This document shows positions 22,191-34,450 of a stretch of 64,000 nucleotides of DNA, piece after piece. This DNA comes from Ochotona curzoniae (taxonomy: Eukaryota; Chordata; Mammalia; Lagomorpha; Ochotonidae): contig NW_024464918.1 in the NCBI RefSeq assembly GCF_017591425.1, forward strand, positions 24,022,001 to 24,086,000, given 5' to 3'. Each line of letters begins with the position of its first letter. The stretch's first letter is position 1. Below the pieces are notes generated by a model. It worked only from the letters and a program-made list of their open reading frames with translations. It did not search any database and was not told the origin of the DNA. Position numbers and translations under genes: made by a program.

Positions 22191-24764
22191 TAGAAGCTAA
22201 TTCACTCTTATGTGACATATGGCAGGATATCTAGCAGAGAAAGAGTCTTGTGTTTGGAAAAATAACAAATTGTAAAGTCACAAGTCTTTGTGCTTCTTGG
22301 CACTTTTCCCCTGTCATCAGCCTCGTGTGCCTCTATCTGGGGTCTGTAACTTGGGGTTTGTAATGAACCCAGCACTTTTCTTCCTCACAGGTGAATGAAG
22401 CCTTACCTGAGTCCTCTTTCTCTCCTCCTCCAGTCATTCATCTTGGAAAAGTGTTTATCATTGTGCCTCAGTCTCAGTTCTCTATAATCTATTCCTTTTG
22501 TGTGTCATTTTCCCTACATTTAACTAAGTACGAGGGACCTCCGTTTGAGTGGTGATTATATAGCGAGAGAGTTGTGCCTAAGCTTTTCTGTGTTGTATTG
22601 ACTCCTGATGACACGTGAGGACATGTGAGTAAACAGAGGATTGGGCAGCATTCTAACTGACTAGGCTAGCATCGAACGACGTTTTCCAATGCATTCGCCT
22701 TAGAATGCTAGGAATGACTACAACTCTCCCAGGATTCATTTCTTTTGCTCTCATATAGGTGGATGGGTGACTCAAGTCATTGTGAAATGGTTATGAGTTG
22801 AGATCTGTATCTCTCCCTATCTGTACCTCCTGTTGCCATTCTTCTGAGCAAGAGGCTCACCTCCCAACTGTAAAAGAGTAGCAATTATCGCTGTATTATT
22901 ATTGTAAAGAGTGATGTACATCTGATGCCAAGTAGTTGGCATTGCGCCTAATATAGTTCAAATTTTCAACAAATAATATGCTTCTATTATGTAATTTCAT
23001 TGTTATGAGATAAATTTTGTTCTCCTAATCCTGAGAAGAATCTCTCTACCTTGTTAGAGATTGAATCTGCACACCAAGGTTTTCATATTCACATATGTGT
23101 ACAGAACCAGACAGATAAGGATCATGGGCAAAGTTTTGGTCATGTGTGTAACAAGGGGTTACTTGGATCTGTGACAAACTCTAGAACGCTTGTGCCCTGT
23201 AAATGAAGCACAACCATTCAGTCAACAGGAACAAATTTCTATGTTGCTGGATCCACAGAATTTTGTTAGGCTAAGACTGAAATCTTGCAATTTATATTTA
23301 TTGGTTTTTCCATTTAAAATTTTGAAAAGTAATGCAACTTTTAAATACTGACAATATTTCACCTTAAAATGAGACACATTTAAAACACATTTGTTAGACA
23401 GATGCAGCCCTTGGTCACCCAGGGCATGACTTTTTCATTTAATTTTTTTATGCCACCGTCTCTGGCTCAGCCAGTAGTTGTTACGACAGGGTGTGACATC
23501 CTGTGCTTGGAGTAGAGGATAAAACAGTCACCAGGAAAGATGAGGTCTTTATTTTTTTGGACCTTGCTTTCTAACGTTTGTGTTTTGCAGTGGTTTGTTC
23601 TAAGGTGGGGTAAAATAGGAGCATTACTATGGAAAATACACAGGGTCATAATATAAACGTGTGTGAATCAACACCTCATATTTCATAACACTCATCCAAA
23701 ACTCTTCCACAGCCGATACAGAAAAGTACAGCTCCCAAGATTTAAAATTACATAGTAAATATTTTTTGAACTCTATCATTCCAAAATCAGATAGACAAAT
23801 AAGAAAATGATTAGGAAGCAGTTATATCACTGTTTTTGTATAGTGCTACAGAAATTGAGGATTTTTCCTCTTTTTGCTAAATGATCTAGTGGAAAAGGGA
23901 GAATGAGAAAACAGACCAATAAAAGCAAAAACCCAAAGTAATTTAGTAGAGAATGTAATGTTTGAAAAATAACCAATCATGAAAATTTGTGAAAAATAAC
24001 CAAGCTCACATACACACAATAGAGTGAAACAATTTCTGAACAGGGTGCAAAGGCTCGATATGATGCATTCATCGTTTCAATAGACTGCCTTGCATCTCCT
24101 GTGTTTCCACATGCAAATCACTCAACATCAGCACCGGCTTTATGCTTTCTACACAAATGGCTCCATCTGGCTCATAGGCTGAATCTAAAAGTGAATGCCT
24201 TCATATCTTCTAAAAAAGAGAAGAGGGAATATTAGTCATCTAAGCTCTAGTGATCATGTTTTTAGATATAAACTGAACGTGTGACTGTTGAAAGAAAAAC
24301 AGGTAAGCTGAGCTGATTTAATTTCTTAGTGCTGCCATTGCAAGGCCCTACAAACCATTTTATTTAGAATCATAGCCTTGAAGCGCAAGGTGTCAGGAAG
24401 TCTAGGTTCCTTGTAAAAGTACCTTGCGTCTTCTAGATTCTGGTGACTTCTGGCCTCCCTGAGTATTTGTCTTGTAGCAGTTTCATCTTATCTCTGATTC
24501 CACCATCACAAGACTGTTTTCCTGTGTCTCTCTCTCCTATTGCATGTGAAGGTACTTGTCGTTGGACTGGGGGCTTTCCTTTAGCCCAGCGTGGTTCTCA
24601 TATTCATTACATCTATAGAGCTTTCTCCAATACTGATGCATTCAGACACAGTAGTCACTAAAATCAAAGATGCTTCTTGGGATGTAATTAATCCTCCACC
24701 ACAGGATATATTAAAAAAATTTGTGAATTCTGTTCTGTGAAAGACATTGTTAAAAAGAATGAAG
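22191..24764. other. 2.6 kb noncoding sequence, mostly unique
   Basis: No gene. 23480-23580 (CCTGTGCTTGGAGTAGAGGATAAAACAGTCACCAGG...) may be an ancient MIR/L2-age fragment. The rest is unassigned. Confidence 0.5.
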
Positions 24765-24985
24765 GGATGAGCATTTGGCACAGGAGTTAAGACACGTGAG
24801 ATGCACGCCTCCCCTGTGGCAGTGCCTGAATTCGAGTCACAGCTTTCTTCCTGTTTCTGCCTTCCTACTTCCTACATGCCGGGAAACAGCAGGTTGTGGT
24901 TCAGGTACTAGGGTCCTGACACTCATAGGTGGGAGGCTGAACTTGAATTCTCAGCTCTTGACCATTACAAAATTCTGGAGAGATG
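24765..24985 (+). mobile_element. older C-SINE subfamily copy
   Basis: 'gggatgagcatttggcacag' GAGTTAAGAC head, CCTGAATTCGAGTCACAGC (B-box GTTCGAGTC-like), 'ccgggaaacagcaggttgtg', 'actagggtcctgacactcat', GTGGGAGGCTGAAC. The 3' tail is missing. Confidence 0.75.
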
Positions 24986-25866
24986 ATACTTCTATTCTTA
25001 GTACTAGCTTTGTGATGGCCTCACAATGGAGTGCCAGTCCCCCAAAGCCTTTGCTGAACTCCAAACTCCCACTCCTTATGCTGTCAGGTTCCTTGGTTAT
25101 GCATCTTTCAGCTCTGCTGGAAAGCTCTGCTGTGAATGACCTGAGATGCTTCCTGTGAGTTCTCTTATCCGGTTCCTTGAGACAAGGAGGGGCAGAATGA
25201 GAGAAGTTACAACAAATTAGCATAATCGTTAAGGCCAGGGATTGTGATCTTACAGTTCCAGAAGCAAATCCTATTTCTGACCCTCACCAGTCCTGTGGCT
25301 TGTAAATATCTAAACCTTTCTTCAAGTTGTTCTGAATGTAAAGTTGAATCCATACAAGTGAAGCTCTTTGCATATCTGGCTCATATTAACAGAGCTTTCT
25401 TTTTTTTTTTCTTTAATGAGTTTAACTTGAAAAAATACTGTTGATAATTTTTTACTAGCTGAATAAATTTTGGGGGGGATTTAATTACAAGTAGTTTTAG
25501 AATTTTGGAGAATTTAGGTGAAAATATTCATAATACAGAAAACTTTGATTTAGAAAGTGATATTGAAAAAAATCGATTTTGTATTTACACGATGGGACCT
25601 GGTTAGCCATAAAGGTGGGAGAAAGAAAAGGAAGCTGAGACTCTTTTTTATGGGAGGTTTATAATAGACTTGTTGTGTTTTTAAGACAAGTCATCGCACC
25701 CCTGGAATTTGTTTCCTAAACTTACAAATGCGATCTGCTTTCAACAAGCTTATAAATTACATTGAACTTCCACACAAACATGCTTGTTCTAAATAAAAAG
25801 CAAACAGGCAAACACATTCTTGAATTTGCTGTGATCCCTTGCCCTACTCACACATATATATTATTT
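24986..25866. other. unique noncoding sequence
   Basis: No gene. A 10-T run near 25402 and a G-run at 25473. Short open frames of 66-127 codons begin in the adjacent SINE and have no family match. Confidence 0.5.
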
Positions 25867-26200
25867 AAAATTTATTGTTTTTTTTAAAGATTTATTTTTA
25901 ATTTTCATTACAAAGTCAGATATACAGAGAGGAAGATCTTCCGTCTGATGATTGACTCCCCAAGTGAGCGCAATGGCCAATGCTCTGCTAACCAGGAGCC
26001 AGGAGCCTCTTCCGGGTCTCCCACGAGGGTGCAGTGTCCCAAAGATTTGGGCCGTCCTCGACTGCTTTCCCAGGCTACAAGCAGGGAGCTGGATGGGAAA
26101 TGGAGCTGCTGGGATTAGAACCATTGCCCCTATTGGATCCTGCATTCAAGGCGAGGACTTTAGCCGCTAGACCATGCCGCCAGGCTGCAAAATTTATTGT
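25867..26200 (-). mobile_element. young C-SINE with 12 bp target-site duplication
   Basis: AAAATTTATTGT at 25867-25878 and 26189-26200 flank a full-length antisense copy, which runs from TTTTTTTTAAAGATTTATTT to CATGCCGCCAGGC. It has the 'gggccgtcctcgactgcttt' core and GATTGACTCCCCAAGTGAGC. The exact duplication and retained CpGs indicate a relatively recent insertion. Confidence 0.95.
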
Positions 26201-26351
26201 ATAGGGCAAATATTTTAGAGCAAAATGTCTCCCCCCAACTCTTTTTTAGACTGTTTATTTTTCATTCCTCAGAATGTGTCCCTAAATGTCAAAATAAACC
26301 TACTCAAAGATTTCTGTGCTGAACTATAAATCATTAAAAAATGAATATATT

Positions 26352-26690
26352 GAAGTGGCATTGTGATGTAATGAGTTAAGTCTCATTGTGCAGCACTGGC
26401 ATCCCATTTGACGCCCGTTTGAACCCAAGTTATCTAACTGTGTTCCGCCTTGCAGGTAATGTAGTGGAAAGTGGTTTTACATTGGAAAGTAGTGGGAAGT
26501 CTCCCATGTAGTAAACCCAGATGAAGCTCCTGGTTCCTGCTGTGTCCTGGCCTCGCCCTGGACATTACAGCCATTTGGGGAAAGAATGAACAGATGGAAG
26601 ATGTTTCTCTCCTCTCCTCTTTCCTGTCCTTCTGCTCTCTTTGCATCTTTGCCTTTCAAATAAATCATTAAAAATAAATAAATACAAATG
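26352..26690 (+). mobile_element. C-SINE, full length
   Basis: 'aagtggcattgtgatgtaat' head, GCACTGGCATCCCATTTG, 'ccagatgaagctcctggttc', 'attacagccatttggggaaa', CT-rich tract, tail CTTTCAAATAAATCATTAAAAATAAATAAAT. Confidence 0.9.
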
Positions 26691-26734
26691 CATCATTCAT
26701 GTTGCAGAGCTGTATTCATGAAGATGTCACAATG

Positions 26735-26960
26735 GTCTTTTGAGCAAGTATTGAGTACAAATTATCCCACAATGTGCTAAGTGCTTACCTGTATTCTCCA
26801 CATAAACCTATCAAGGAAGTATTATTATCTCCATTTTATAGATGAGAAATATATGTGGAAAACATAACAATTTTCCAAGGTTAAGCACCTAGAAAATGGT
26901 AAGGGAGCCTTAAAACCAAAGTCTCTTTGTGCCACACTTGCTTTTAACTATGTAGTTGCT
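26735..26960 (+). mobile_element. MIR SINE
   Basis: ACAATGTGCTAAGTGCTTACCTG, 'attattatctccattttata' GATGAGAAA, 'ttttccaaggttaagcacct' AGAAAATGG: MIR core in sense orientation. Confidence 0.88.
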
Positions 26961-28339
26961 GGTCACTCTCAAATTGAAGAGATTCAGTAAAACGGTACCG
27001 TCTCTTCTTCCCACATCTCCAAAAAATGAGGAAAAGGATGTCTTTATAGTATGGGCTTACTGAATGTTGTGATATTTTAAAGCTGAACATACATAATTAA
27101 TTTTCTCTCAAATCAATTTGTCACCTAAATAATGCAGCAGCAGCTAATGGGCTCCTGGCTGGCCAAACATGAGCAGATATATTGCTGCACACACTTGTCA
27201 TAAAGAATGAAGATGAACAACTTGCCTGGTTACATAACATTGTTGTACAACATAAATAAAATATTCTCTCAACTTGGCAATTGGTCTGTACTGTTCCAAG
27301 CTTTGCTAAATCAGACTTGCTTCTAATCTAACAGATGCCAGCAGTTTAAAAGCAGTTCAAGAATCCTTATTTATATCTGGCCTTCAGTTTTGAACAAAAT
27401 GGGCCAGCAAATGCACAGAGAGAGGGAGAAAAATGCGTAACTTAAATATGAAATTTATTTGCAGACTTCTAAACACAGATTTCCAATAAACATCCACTTA
27501 CAGAACCATTTCATTAAGTTAACTGCAGCCGCAAACAAGTTCCCTGATGTTTCTCTGAGCATTTTATTTTCCAAAATGAATCATTACTTTCTATGTTTTG
27601 GCTTGACAGTCTTTTTCCCCCAATTGTGTAATTTTGCATTTGTCACTCAAATCGCTTGTGTTTCTGGAGAATTGTTCCAAGACATTTAGGCTTTTCAATA
27701 AGACTGTTAATATGGTGCCGTGGGTTTGGAGGAGCACTTAAACCACTAAGGTACATTGCTCTGTCCTTTAAAAAACTGGAGAGGGTCTTGGATTCCTCAT
27801 TCCAATTAAAGTTTAGTAGCCCCATAAGGCTGATTTCTGGGGGTATCTGAAATGAACTTGTAATGAAGAAGATAGATAGCTGTGGCTTTAAGAGGAGGCA
27901 AGGGAAAAGAAAGCCAGGGCTTTTTGAAGCTCTCCTTCAGCTGCAGATGGGTAAATTATCCAGATACTTGCGCACTCTTTCTTAACTATCTACTCCCAAG
28001 AGTAAAGATGAACCTTTAGCAGAGAGCTAAATGTGGTGAAAATGAAAGCAAGGTATCTAAGGGAATATTTTCAATGTTCAAACTTGAAATGTCCAAAGGA
28101 AACTTAAGGATAACTGAAAAATCAATTTATTCCAATGCAGGGTTGTTTTTGTATCTTTGGTTAAATAATCTCATGGAAAACTTTCTATCCAACTTACTAA
28201 AAGTTAGATTTCAGACCTGATAATCAGCACAGACCGTGTAGTCAGAAAAGGCATGATTTCTTACCAAGAAGCTCTCAGTGTGGTAGGTACGTATTCACTT
28301 CAACATTTCAAATGATCAGATGCAATGGTGCTAATATAA
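26961..28339. other. repeat-free block, conserved-noncoding candidate
   Basis: 1.4 kb with no recognisable transposon and no gene-like frame. 27060-27860 is rich in AT cores and TF-site-like words (AATTAATTTT, CAGCAGCAGCTAATGG, TTAAGTTAACTGCAGCC, AATTGTGTAATTTTGCAT), as in vertebrate noncoding enhancers. Conservation cannot be tested here. Confidence 0.45.
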
Positions 28340-28440
28340 GAAGCAGAACCCAGAGTTGTTTTGAACATTTACTATATGCCAGGTAGAGCACTAATATATA
28401 AAGTCTTAACTCCATCATTTTACCTTCCAGGCAGCCATCA
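28340..28440 (+). mobile_element. MIR SINE, 5' part
   Basis: 'tgaacatttactatatgcca' GGTAGAGCACTAATATATAAAGTCTTAACTCCATC is the MIR head-core (GAGCACTTACTATGTGCCAGGCACTGTTCTAAG...TTAACTC). Confidence 0.8.
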
Positions 28441-28454
28441 AAATGGGTATTATT

Positions 28455-28675
28455 AATAAAAGTAATGACTAACATTTGTGGACTACTTAAGTAAGACAGA
28501 TGAGATATTGACACATTGCATGGTTATATCGTTTGATTTTCACAAGTGGAATGTGTCATTATTACAAATATAAAAACTGAGAGGCTGAGTAATTTGGACC
28601 ATTTTCAAAACTAGTGCAGATCCCAATTCAGACAACCTGGCTTCCAAGTTTGTGCTTTGAAACACTGCTATAGGA
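28455..28675 (+). mobile_element. MIR SINE
   Basis: 'gtttgattttcacaagtgga', 'aaactgagaggctgagtaat' TTGGACCATTTTC, 'ttcagacaacctggcttcca' AGTTTGTGCT follow the MIR core to 3' end. A second MIR directly after the one at 28340. Confidence 0.85.
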
Positions 28676-29264
28676 AGGCTGAGGGTTGAGGGTTGCCTGG
28701 GCTTTATCTCCTACGCAGGTCACACTGTGTGTAAATGGCTGGCATGGTCCTGAAATCCAGGTGCCTCTGGCTTACGATCAGTGTCAGCTCATGGGTCGTG
28801 TATAAAATTAGTGCAAGCTCACTGAAAAATGATATTCAGACTGAACCTCAAGGTTGGAGGGCAATGACAGTCTCTCAATGGTCCGACCCCCTGACAAGAA
28901 TTGTTTGTGTGTGAACTCTAAACCAAGAACCATGCAAATGTAAATTACATCATTTCTACTCTGCCGATGTTATTCCTGTAATCCTATCCAGAGCTAGGGA
29001 GACATTATTTTATAGGGACAAAATACATACCAGTGCTCATAAAACTTATAAGCACACGAGTCTTCTAAGAACTGAATGTTGTGGTTCATTTGCCTGAGAA
29101 GGCAGTGTTATCTGTGCTGGTTGAGTCTATACCTTCTTTTTGTTTCCTACATGTCCTTATTTTTTCTCTAGAGTTTTCCCCCCCAATTTTGGATTTTCCC
29201 AGTAGAATTTTATATCAATATTAAAAGGATATTATTGGGGATAACAAAGTTAGTATTTATTTCA
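28676..29264. other. unique noncoding sequence
   Basis: No gene or clear repeat. Confidence 0.5.
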
Positions 29265-29420
29265 ATCTTCCGAAGTTCTCACATTGAATTTCTATGTCTG
29301 CTCCTCATTACAAATCTGTGAGGTACATGTTGTTATCACTATTTAGGAGATGAGAAAATGTAGATTTAGAGAGATTAAATAACTTATGTAACACAGCCAA
29401 TTGTATTGAAAATAGTAGTT
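29265..29420 (+). mobile_element. MIR SINE
   Basis: 'caaatctgtgaggtacatgt' TGTTATCACTATTTAGGAGATGAGAAAATG, 'agagagattaaataacttat' GTAACACAGCCAA: MIR core, sense. Confidence 0.85.
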
Positions 29421-30199
29421 ATTACTCATTGAGAACACAAGCCATTATTTTATTAAGCCAAGTTTATGTAATGCTAAGTTGGATGCATGTTCTGTTAAAA
29501 TAGTGCTGCCTTTTCCCTCTTGTGGTTAAGAATCTATAATTATTAAGTCACCAGTTTCTGACTCAAGGAAACATAAGCAAGTCTCCCCACTTATTAGGGG
29601 AGACAGGCAATCTTCATTCATTATTTGTGAGAACACTGAAACATTCATGGGTCCCCACAATCCATTTCCTTTGAAGGTGTTGTCATTACTGTTTCATTTC
29701 ATGGTAGCCACAGTGCGATAAGCTGCAAATATTGATCCAGGCAGGATATGTACTTTGTCTTAGAGTTTTTAAGTTAATTATTGAAAAGGTAGAAATTCTG
29801 GCACACACACTATTTAAGTTGGCTGTGGACAAAAGAAAGCATCACATCACAGAATGGCGGGACTGTCTCTCCCTAGCTGCCCTTATCCATCTACAGAACG
29901 TCTCTTTGAGATGTACTTCCCATGTACACACCATGTGGATGGAAAGGTTGATTTCTCCTCCAGGGCTGATGTAAAATTGATGCAATTCCACTGAGTAAGA
30001 CTATCCTATCTCCGTACCCAGTGACTCATTCTGGGTTGGACATTTGTACCTAGCTGGAGCCCACTATTAATAGAAGTTGTTGGGTTTATAGAATATAATC
30101 CTGATTCACTGGTTCCCAGTTTGGCCCATTGGAGGCAGTCATGTTAGCTATTGATGTCTGTTCTTCTGGGTCACACCTGTTCTCCCTTGTGGATGTAGC
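29421..30199. other. unique noncoding sequence
   Basis: No repeat recognised. An 80-codon open frame (29732-29974, +) has no family resemblance and no supporting context. Confidence 0.5.
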
Positions 30200-30395
30200 T
30201 AAAACCTCCCTTACTCCAGCCAAGTTTAAGCCACTTCTCCCTATTTCACACTCTCTATTTTTGCATACATAATTTTTAAATTATGAATTTGCATATCATC
30301 TCATTTGGTATGCCTATCTTCTTCCATTGTCCCCATGGTCTGTGAGGATGAGGTCTTGTCTTCCCTCCAGTAAGTGCTTGGTGAATATATGTTGT
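30200..30395 (+). mobile_element. L2 LINE 3' end
   Basis: 'gtctgtgaggatgaggtctt' GTCTTCC and 'agtaagtgcttggtgaatat' ATGTTG match the L2 3' terminus (GACAGGGACTTTGTCTTG...AGTAGGTGCTCAATAAATATTTGTTG). Confidence 0.65.
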
Positions 30396-30404
30396 CCATC
30401 GTGG

Positions 30405-30780
30405 CCTGGCTTGTGTCCCCACCATGCAATACATAAAATGAAGTCCTAAGCGTCAGTATTTCAGGAAGTCATACAGGGCCTTTCAAGAGGTCAACGGTAC
30501 GGTGACTTTTCATGGGTGGGCTCTAACCCATTATGAAGAGCATCCAGTTATGAGGAGATTAGAACACAGATAAATCAGAGTGGTAATGATTTGACGACAC
30601 AGAGGAAATGAGACTGTCTGTAAGCCAACCACAATTCTTACTGAAAGCCAGTCCTGCTGATGCCTTGATCTTGAACTGTGATCTTCGTAAATAGGAGAAA
30701 ATAAATTTCTGTTGTTAAGGCCACCCAGTGTGTGACATTTTGTTATGTTGATTCTAGCAAATGGATCCATTTCATAATTG
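30405..30780 (+). mobile_element. MaLR-type solo LTR (MLT1/MST class)
   Basis: An ancient LTR of the mammalian ERVL-MaLR group. It begins near GTGTCCCCACCATGC and has 'aaatgaagtcctaagcgtca' and GGGCCTTTCAAGAGGTC. It ends with 'gatgccttgatcttgaactg' and 'ataaatttctgttgttaagg' CCACCCAGTGTGTG. The AATAAA-containing polyadenylation segment is intact in outline. No internal retroviral genes are present. Confidence 0.85.
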
Positions 30781-32080
30781 ACTAACGCTGTGTAAAATCA
30801 TTCTTTTTTCCATTGTTTCCCATGTGTCAAACTATGTCTTTTTTGCTGCATTCTGCCCACCTCACTCTGTCTTTTGTTATTGCTTGACTTATTGTAATTG
30901 ATAGACTAGGATATATATGAAAATATTTTTTATTATCTTTGCCAGCATTTGTTATTACTTCCTGCCAGCTGATTGTAATGATATATGCTTCCCTGCTAAG
31001 GTGCCCACTTTTTAACCTCTATATCTCTGCCTGCCCCAAACATCCATATAATCTTTTTGAATAGCTGGTGCAGAGGCTGTTGATGAGCAAATAAGAGAAT
31101 TTCTCCCAGCTGCCACAGGGTCCATAAATTCAAGTGAACTCATTATTTTCCTTTTCTGATGCATAATGTTGCTCTAGAAAATTATCATTTAATCAGCAGT
31201 AATGACTCTCATATTTTGGCTGCACTGCTTGTTAATCTCCCTACCTAGTATAAAATGAGTATTTCTGGCAATACAAATACAATGTCAGCTTAGAAACAGA
31301 GCTGTGGAGCAGAAAGGGATCTGAACCCACTCCTTGAATGTTATACCTATGGTTTTATAATCACAGAAGCATGTCGATAATTGTATTCCATATGAACTAC
31401 TAAGTTTTGTTTGCCACTGAAGATAATGTAGGAAATGGTTCATTTGAACTTTGTGATGTTTTGGTATAGGGAAATGTTGTGTCCTTTGATCGGTTTAGAG
31501 TGTTACACATTTGTCAAAGCCTGCAGTTTAACATTCTGCAAGACCTGTCTCTCCATCTTTGTCATGCAGTTCTGGTCCTCTTGTGTTATAGTCTCTCCAG
31601 CCTTCTAACTAATGACTTCAAGCCATTTCTTTCAGAGCATCAGTTACATACATACATGGATAAAGAGGACACTACACAATCATTGATGCCTTTCCCCTGT
31701 CCTTGAGTGAATCATCATTCATACCCAATCCTCCCTGAGCCTTTCCTTTTTCTGTCTTGCCTTAGGCCTACATCCCCCATCACCACCGTCCAGTCACTTT
31801 TCTTTCTCCAGATCTCTGGCTCAAATAGTCCATTTGATGACATTAGATTTTCCTTCAGTAGAAGACATGTTGTGAAGGATGGGAATTCTGCAAAAACCAT
31901 AAAAACAGCATTCCACAAAGCACTTCTCTCTAGCCAGGAGAGAGATCTGATGATCAAACCAAACCTACTTGGTGATACTAAAGATCTTTACAGTTTAACC
32001 ACAAGAAGAAAATAATTAAGGATGTCCATGCTAATTTTTTTTTAGTTCCTTCCCCACTGGAATAAATTTTCTTAAGTATT
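30781..32080. other. repeat-poor noncoding sequence
   Basis: No gene. 31060-31270 is repeat-free with TAAT- and CAGCTG-type words (see findings). 31480-32015 has two adjacent plus-strand open frames (75 and 102 codons) of low-complexity composition without family match; a real gene is unlikely. Confidence 0.45.
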
Positions 32081-32371
32081 TAAAGATTTATTTATCCATT
32101 TATTTGAAAGAGCTACAAAGAAAGGGGAAGAAAGATCATCCATTCATTTTTTCACTCCCCAAATGACTGAAATGGCCAGGATTAAAGAGCTACATTTGGT
32201 ATTTTGCATGGTTTCAGAAGCTCAAGAATGTGGGCCATCCTTTACTGCTTTCCCAGGCACATTAGCAGGGAATTCGATCAGAAGTGGGGCAGCTGGGCCT
32301 CGAACTGTAGGCCTTATGGGATGCCAGTGCTATAAGCAGCAGCTTTATTTGCTGTGTCACACTGCTAGGCC
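32081..32371 (-). mobile_element. C-SINE, antisense, full length
   Basis: AAAGATTTATTTATCCATTTATTTG, 'ttcactccccaaatgactga', 'gggccatcctttactgcttt', 'gatcagaagtggggcagctg', ending CACACTGCTAGGCCC. Confidence 0.93.
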
Positions 32372-32404
32372 CAATGTTTCTTTTCTTTGAAAAAAACCAC
32401 AACT

Positions 32405-33330
32405 TTTTGTTAATAATAATTGTACATATTTATTGGTTGTATTATGACATTTCAATTTATGTGTACAATGCATACTTATCAAATCAAGGTGATCAGTTTT
32501 TCTTTCTCTTTGACATTACTTTATGGATATTGGCTATATAAATTTATGTTCCCATCAGCAGTGTGTAAGAGTTCTTCTTTCTCCATTTCCATGACAATGT
32601 TTGCTATTTTTGGTAACAGATTGGAGTAATGTCTGATACTAGTTTAGATTTGTTCAAGATATTCAACATTTTTCATTGATTTGCTGGCCATTTTAGTTTC
32701 TTCTTTGAGGCTATCTATTCAGGTCCTTTGCCCACTTAACTGGATAAGTTGTTGTTTGTTGTCTTTTTGAGTTTCTGATATTTTCAGGATGTTAATATTT
32801 TGTCAGATAAATATTTGTCACAAATTCTTTCTCCCATTCTATTAGTAGTCTCATCTGTTTATTATTATTATTATTATTATTTGTGTATAGAAGCTTCTTA
32901 GTTTTGTATGATCCAATTTGTCTATTTGTACATTTGTCGTCTGTGCTTTTGAGGTTTTATCCAAAAAACCAATATCCACCCCTGTGTCTTGAAGTGGTTC
33001 CTGTACATTTTCTTCTAGTAATTTGATAGTTTCAAGTCTTAGCCTTAATTCTTGCTCCATCTTAAAATGAGTTTTAAGTATAGTAAAAGGCAGGAATATA
33101 ATCACATTCTTTTATGCACATACATCCATACATTTTATCAGTACCACTTATTGAAATGATTATCCTGTCTCCAGTGTATGTTCGTACACCTTCGCAAAAA
33201 TAATTTGGATGTGCATCTATAATAGAATTCCTGAGTTGTGTATTCTGTTTCAATGATCTTTGTTGGTTTGGGGACCCTCACGTGCAGTTTTGATTATAAT
33301 GGTGTTTGATATCCTTCCAGTTTTAAGTAC
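32405..33330 (-). mobile_element. L1 LINE 3' part, antisense
   Basis: Begins in antisense 3' UTR ('ttgtacatatttattggttg', TGCATACTTATCAAATCAAGGTGATCAG). It then runs through antisense ORF2: CCCATCAGCAGTGTG, 'gtcctttgcccacttaactg', ATTTTGTCAGATAAATA, 'cccctgtgtcttgaagtggt'. The frame is broken throughout. An ORF2 remnant of about 80 codons is readable on the minus strand at 32851-33105. Confidence 0.92.
32857..32882. repeat. (TTA)n microsatellite within L1
   Basis: About eight ATT units inside the antisense L1 ORF2. Confidence 0.9.
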
Positions 33331-33579
33331 ACATGCTGCTTAAAGTTCTTCAGTAATTTGCTTGCTCTCTAGGACAAGGTGGGATAAACTCATTTTTTCA
33401 GCATGATGATTTTGTCTAACATCTGCTCCACAGAGTTGATGCATCATTCAGGTGTCGCCTACTGCTGCTCTGTTTAGCTTATGCACTTAATGTCTGTGCA
33501 ATCTTGGCCTACTCAGCACCCTCCAGAAGGTGCTGGCAACACTGGCTCTTGTTTTCCCCTTCACTCCTGAGTCATTCCG

Positions 33580-33803
33580 GTAAATAGTTGCAACATCCAG
33601 TACTGGGCCAGACTGAAGCAAAAGGCCTAAACTCTCTGGTCTCCTTAGTGGGGGGCAGGAGCCCACGCACTTGGGTCATATTCTGCTCTCTTTCCCCTGA
33701 GGCATTAGCAGAAATGCTGGACTGGAAGTGAACCAGCCCTTAGCTATAGGATGCTAGAGTCATAATTGGCAACTTAACCTACTGAGTCATAAAGCCAGCC
33801 CTC
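33580..33803 (-). mobile_element. C-SINE, antisense, tail side missing
   Basis: AACATCCAGTACTGGGCCAG, 'cttgggtcatattctgctct', 'gaaatgctggactggaagtg' AACCAGCCC, 'catctactgagtcat'-like head ending CATAAAGCCAGCCC. Confidence 0.75.
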
Positions 33804-34377
33804 AAAGGCTGGTTTGTTAGATTTTTATAGGCTGATATGTTAATGTGTTAGCATAGTCCTTACCGTATAGTAATATTTGCAGAATTTATCTTAGTCACAG
33901 GTTTTATAAATCTTGGAGGCTTGTTTCCTTGCCTGATTAAATCCCTTGTCTACCATCTTATCTTCCAGCTAAGGTTTAAAATGTTAATCTTCTCTGTATA
34001 ATCAAATTTAAATATTGCAGTTATGTCTATGCCCAGAGGTGACAAGTATGTGTTCTCAATAAGTCAAAGTAATAAATGAACACAGTATAGTTGTAAGTTG
34101 TTATTTAATGCTTGCCAATATAAAAACTATCTTCATGCTGTACTCCACAATTCTAGGAATTCTGTACTACTTGAGTGGAGAAACTATAGGAGAATAAAAA
34201 CACTAAAAAAATTTAATGTGGCCAGAGAAGTAATCCACACCTAGATTGCTGTATACATAGTGGGCTCCATTACTTCATTCTAAGTCTCTAGGTACTACTG
34301 TTTTGGAAATGGTTTTTGGTGGCTTGGTCTTCAGCCTGGCAGCGTTGGCGTAGTGAAATCTTCAAAAGGTGAATCCT

Positions 34378-34450
34378 GGTGACAGTACTGTGGCTCATGG
34401 TAAACTGCTAGCATCAGTGTTGCCAGACCTATCCCATATACAGATACTGA
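34378..34450 (+). mobile_element. C-SINE head fragment
   Basis: 'gtgacagtactgtggctcat' GGTAAACTGCTAGCATCAGTGTTGCCAGACCTATCCCATAT parallels the tRNA-like head (GCTGTGGCACAG..GTAAAGCTGCCACCTGCAGTGCCGGCATCCCATATG). Confidence 0.5.

Noticed and set aside
23480..23580. Ancient repeat-like segment
   Set aside because: Resembles a common mammal-wide repeat sentence but I cannot assign family or ends.
30405..30780. Endogenous retrovirus with genes
   Set aside because: Only an old solo LTR is present; no gag, pol or env sequence flanks it.
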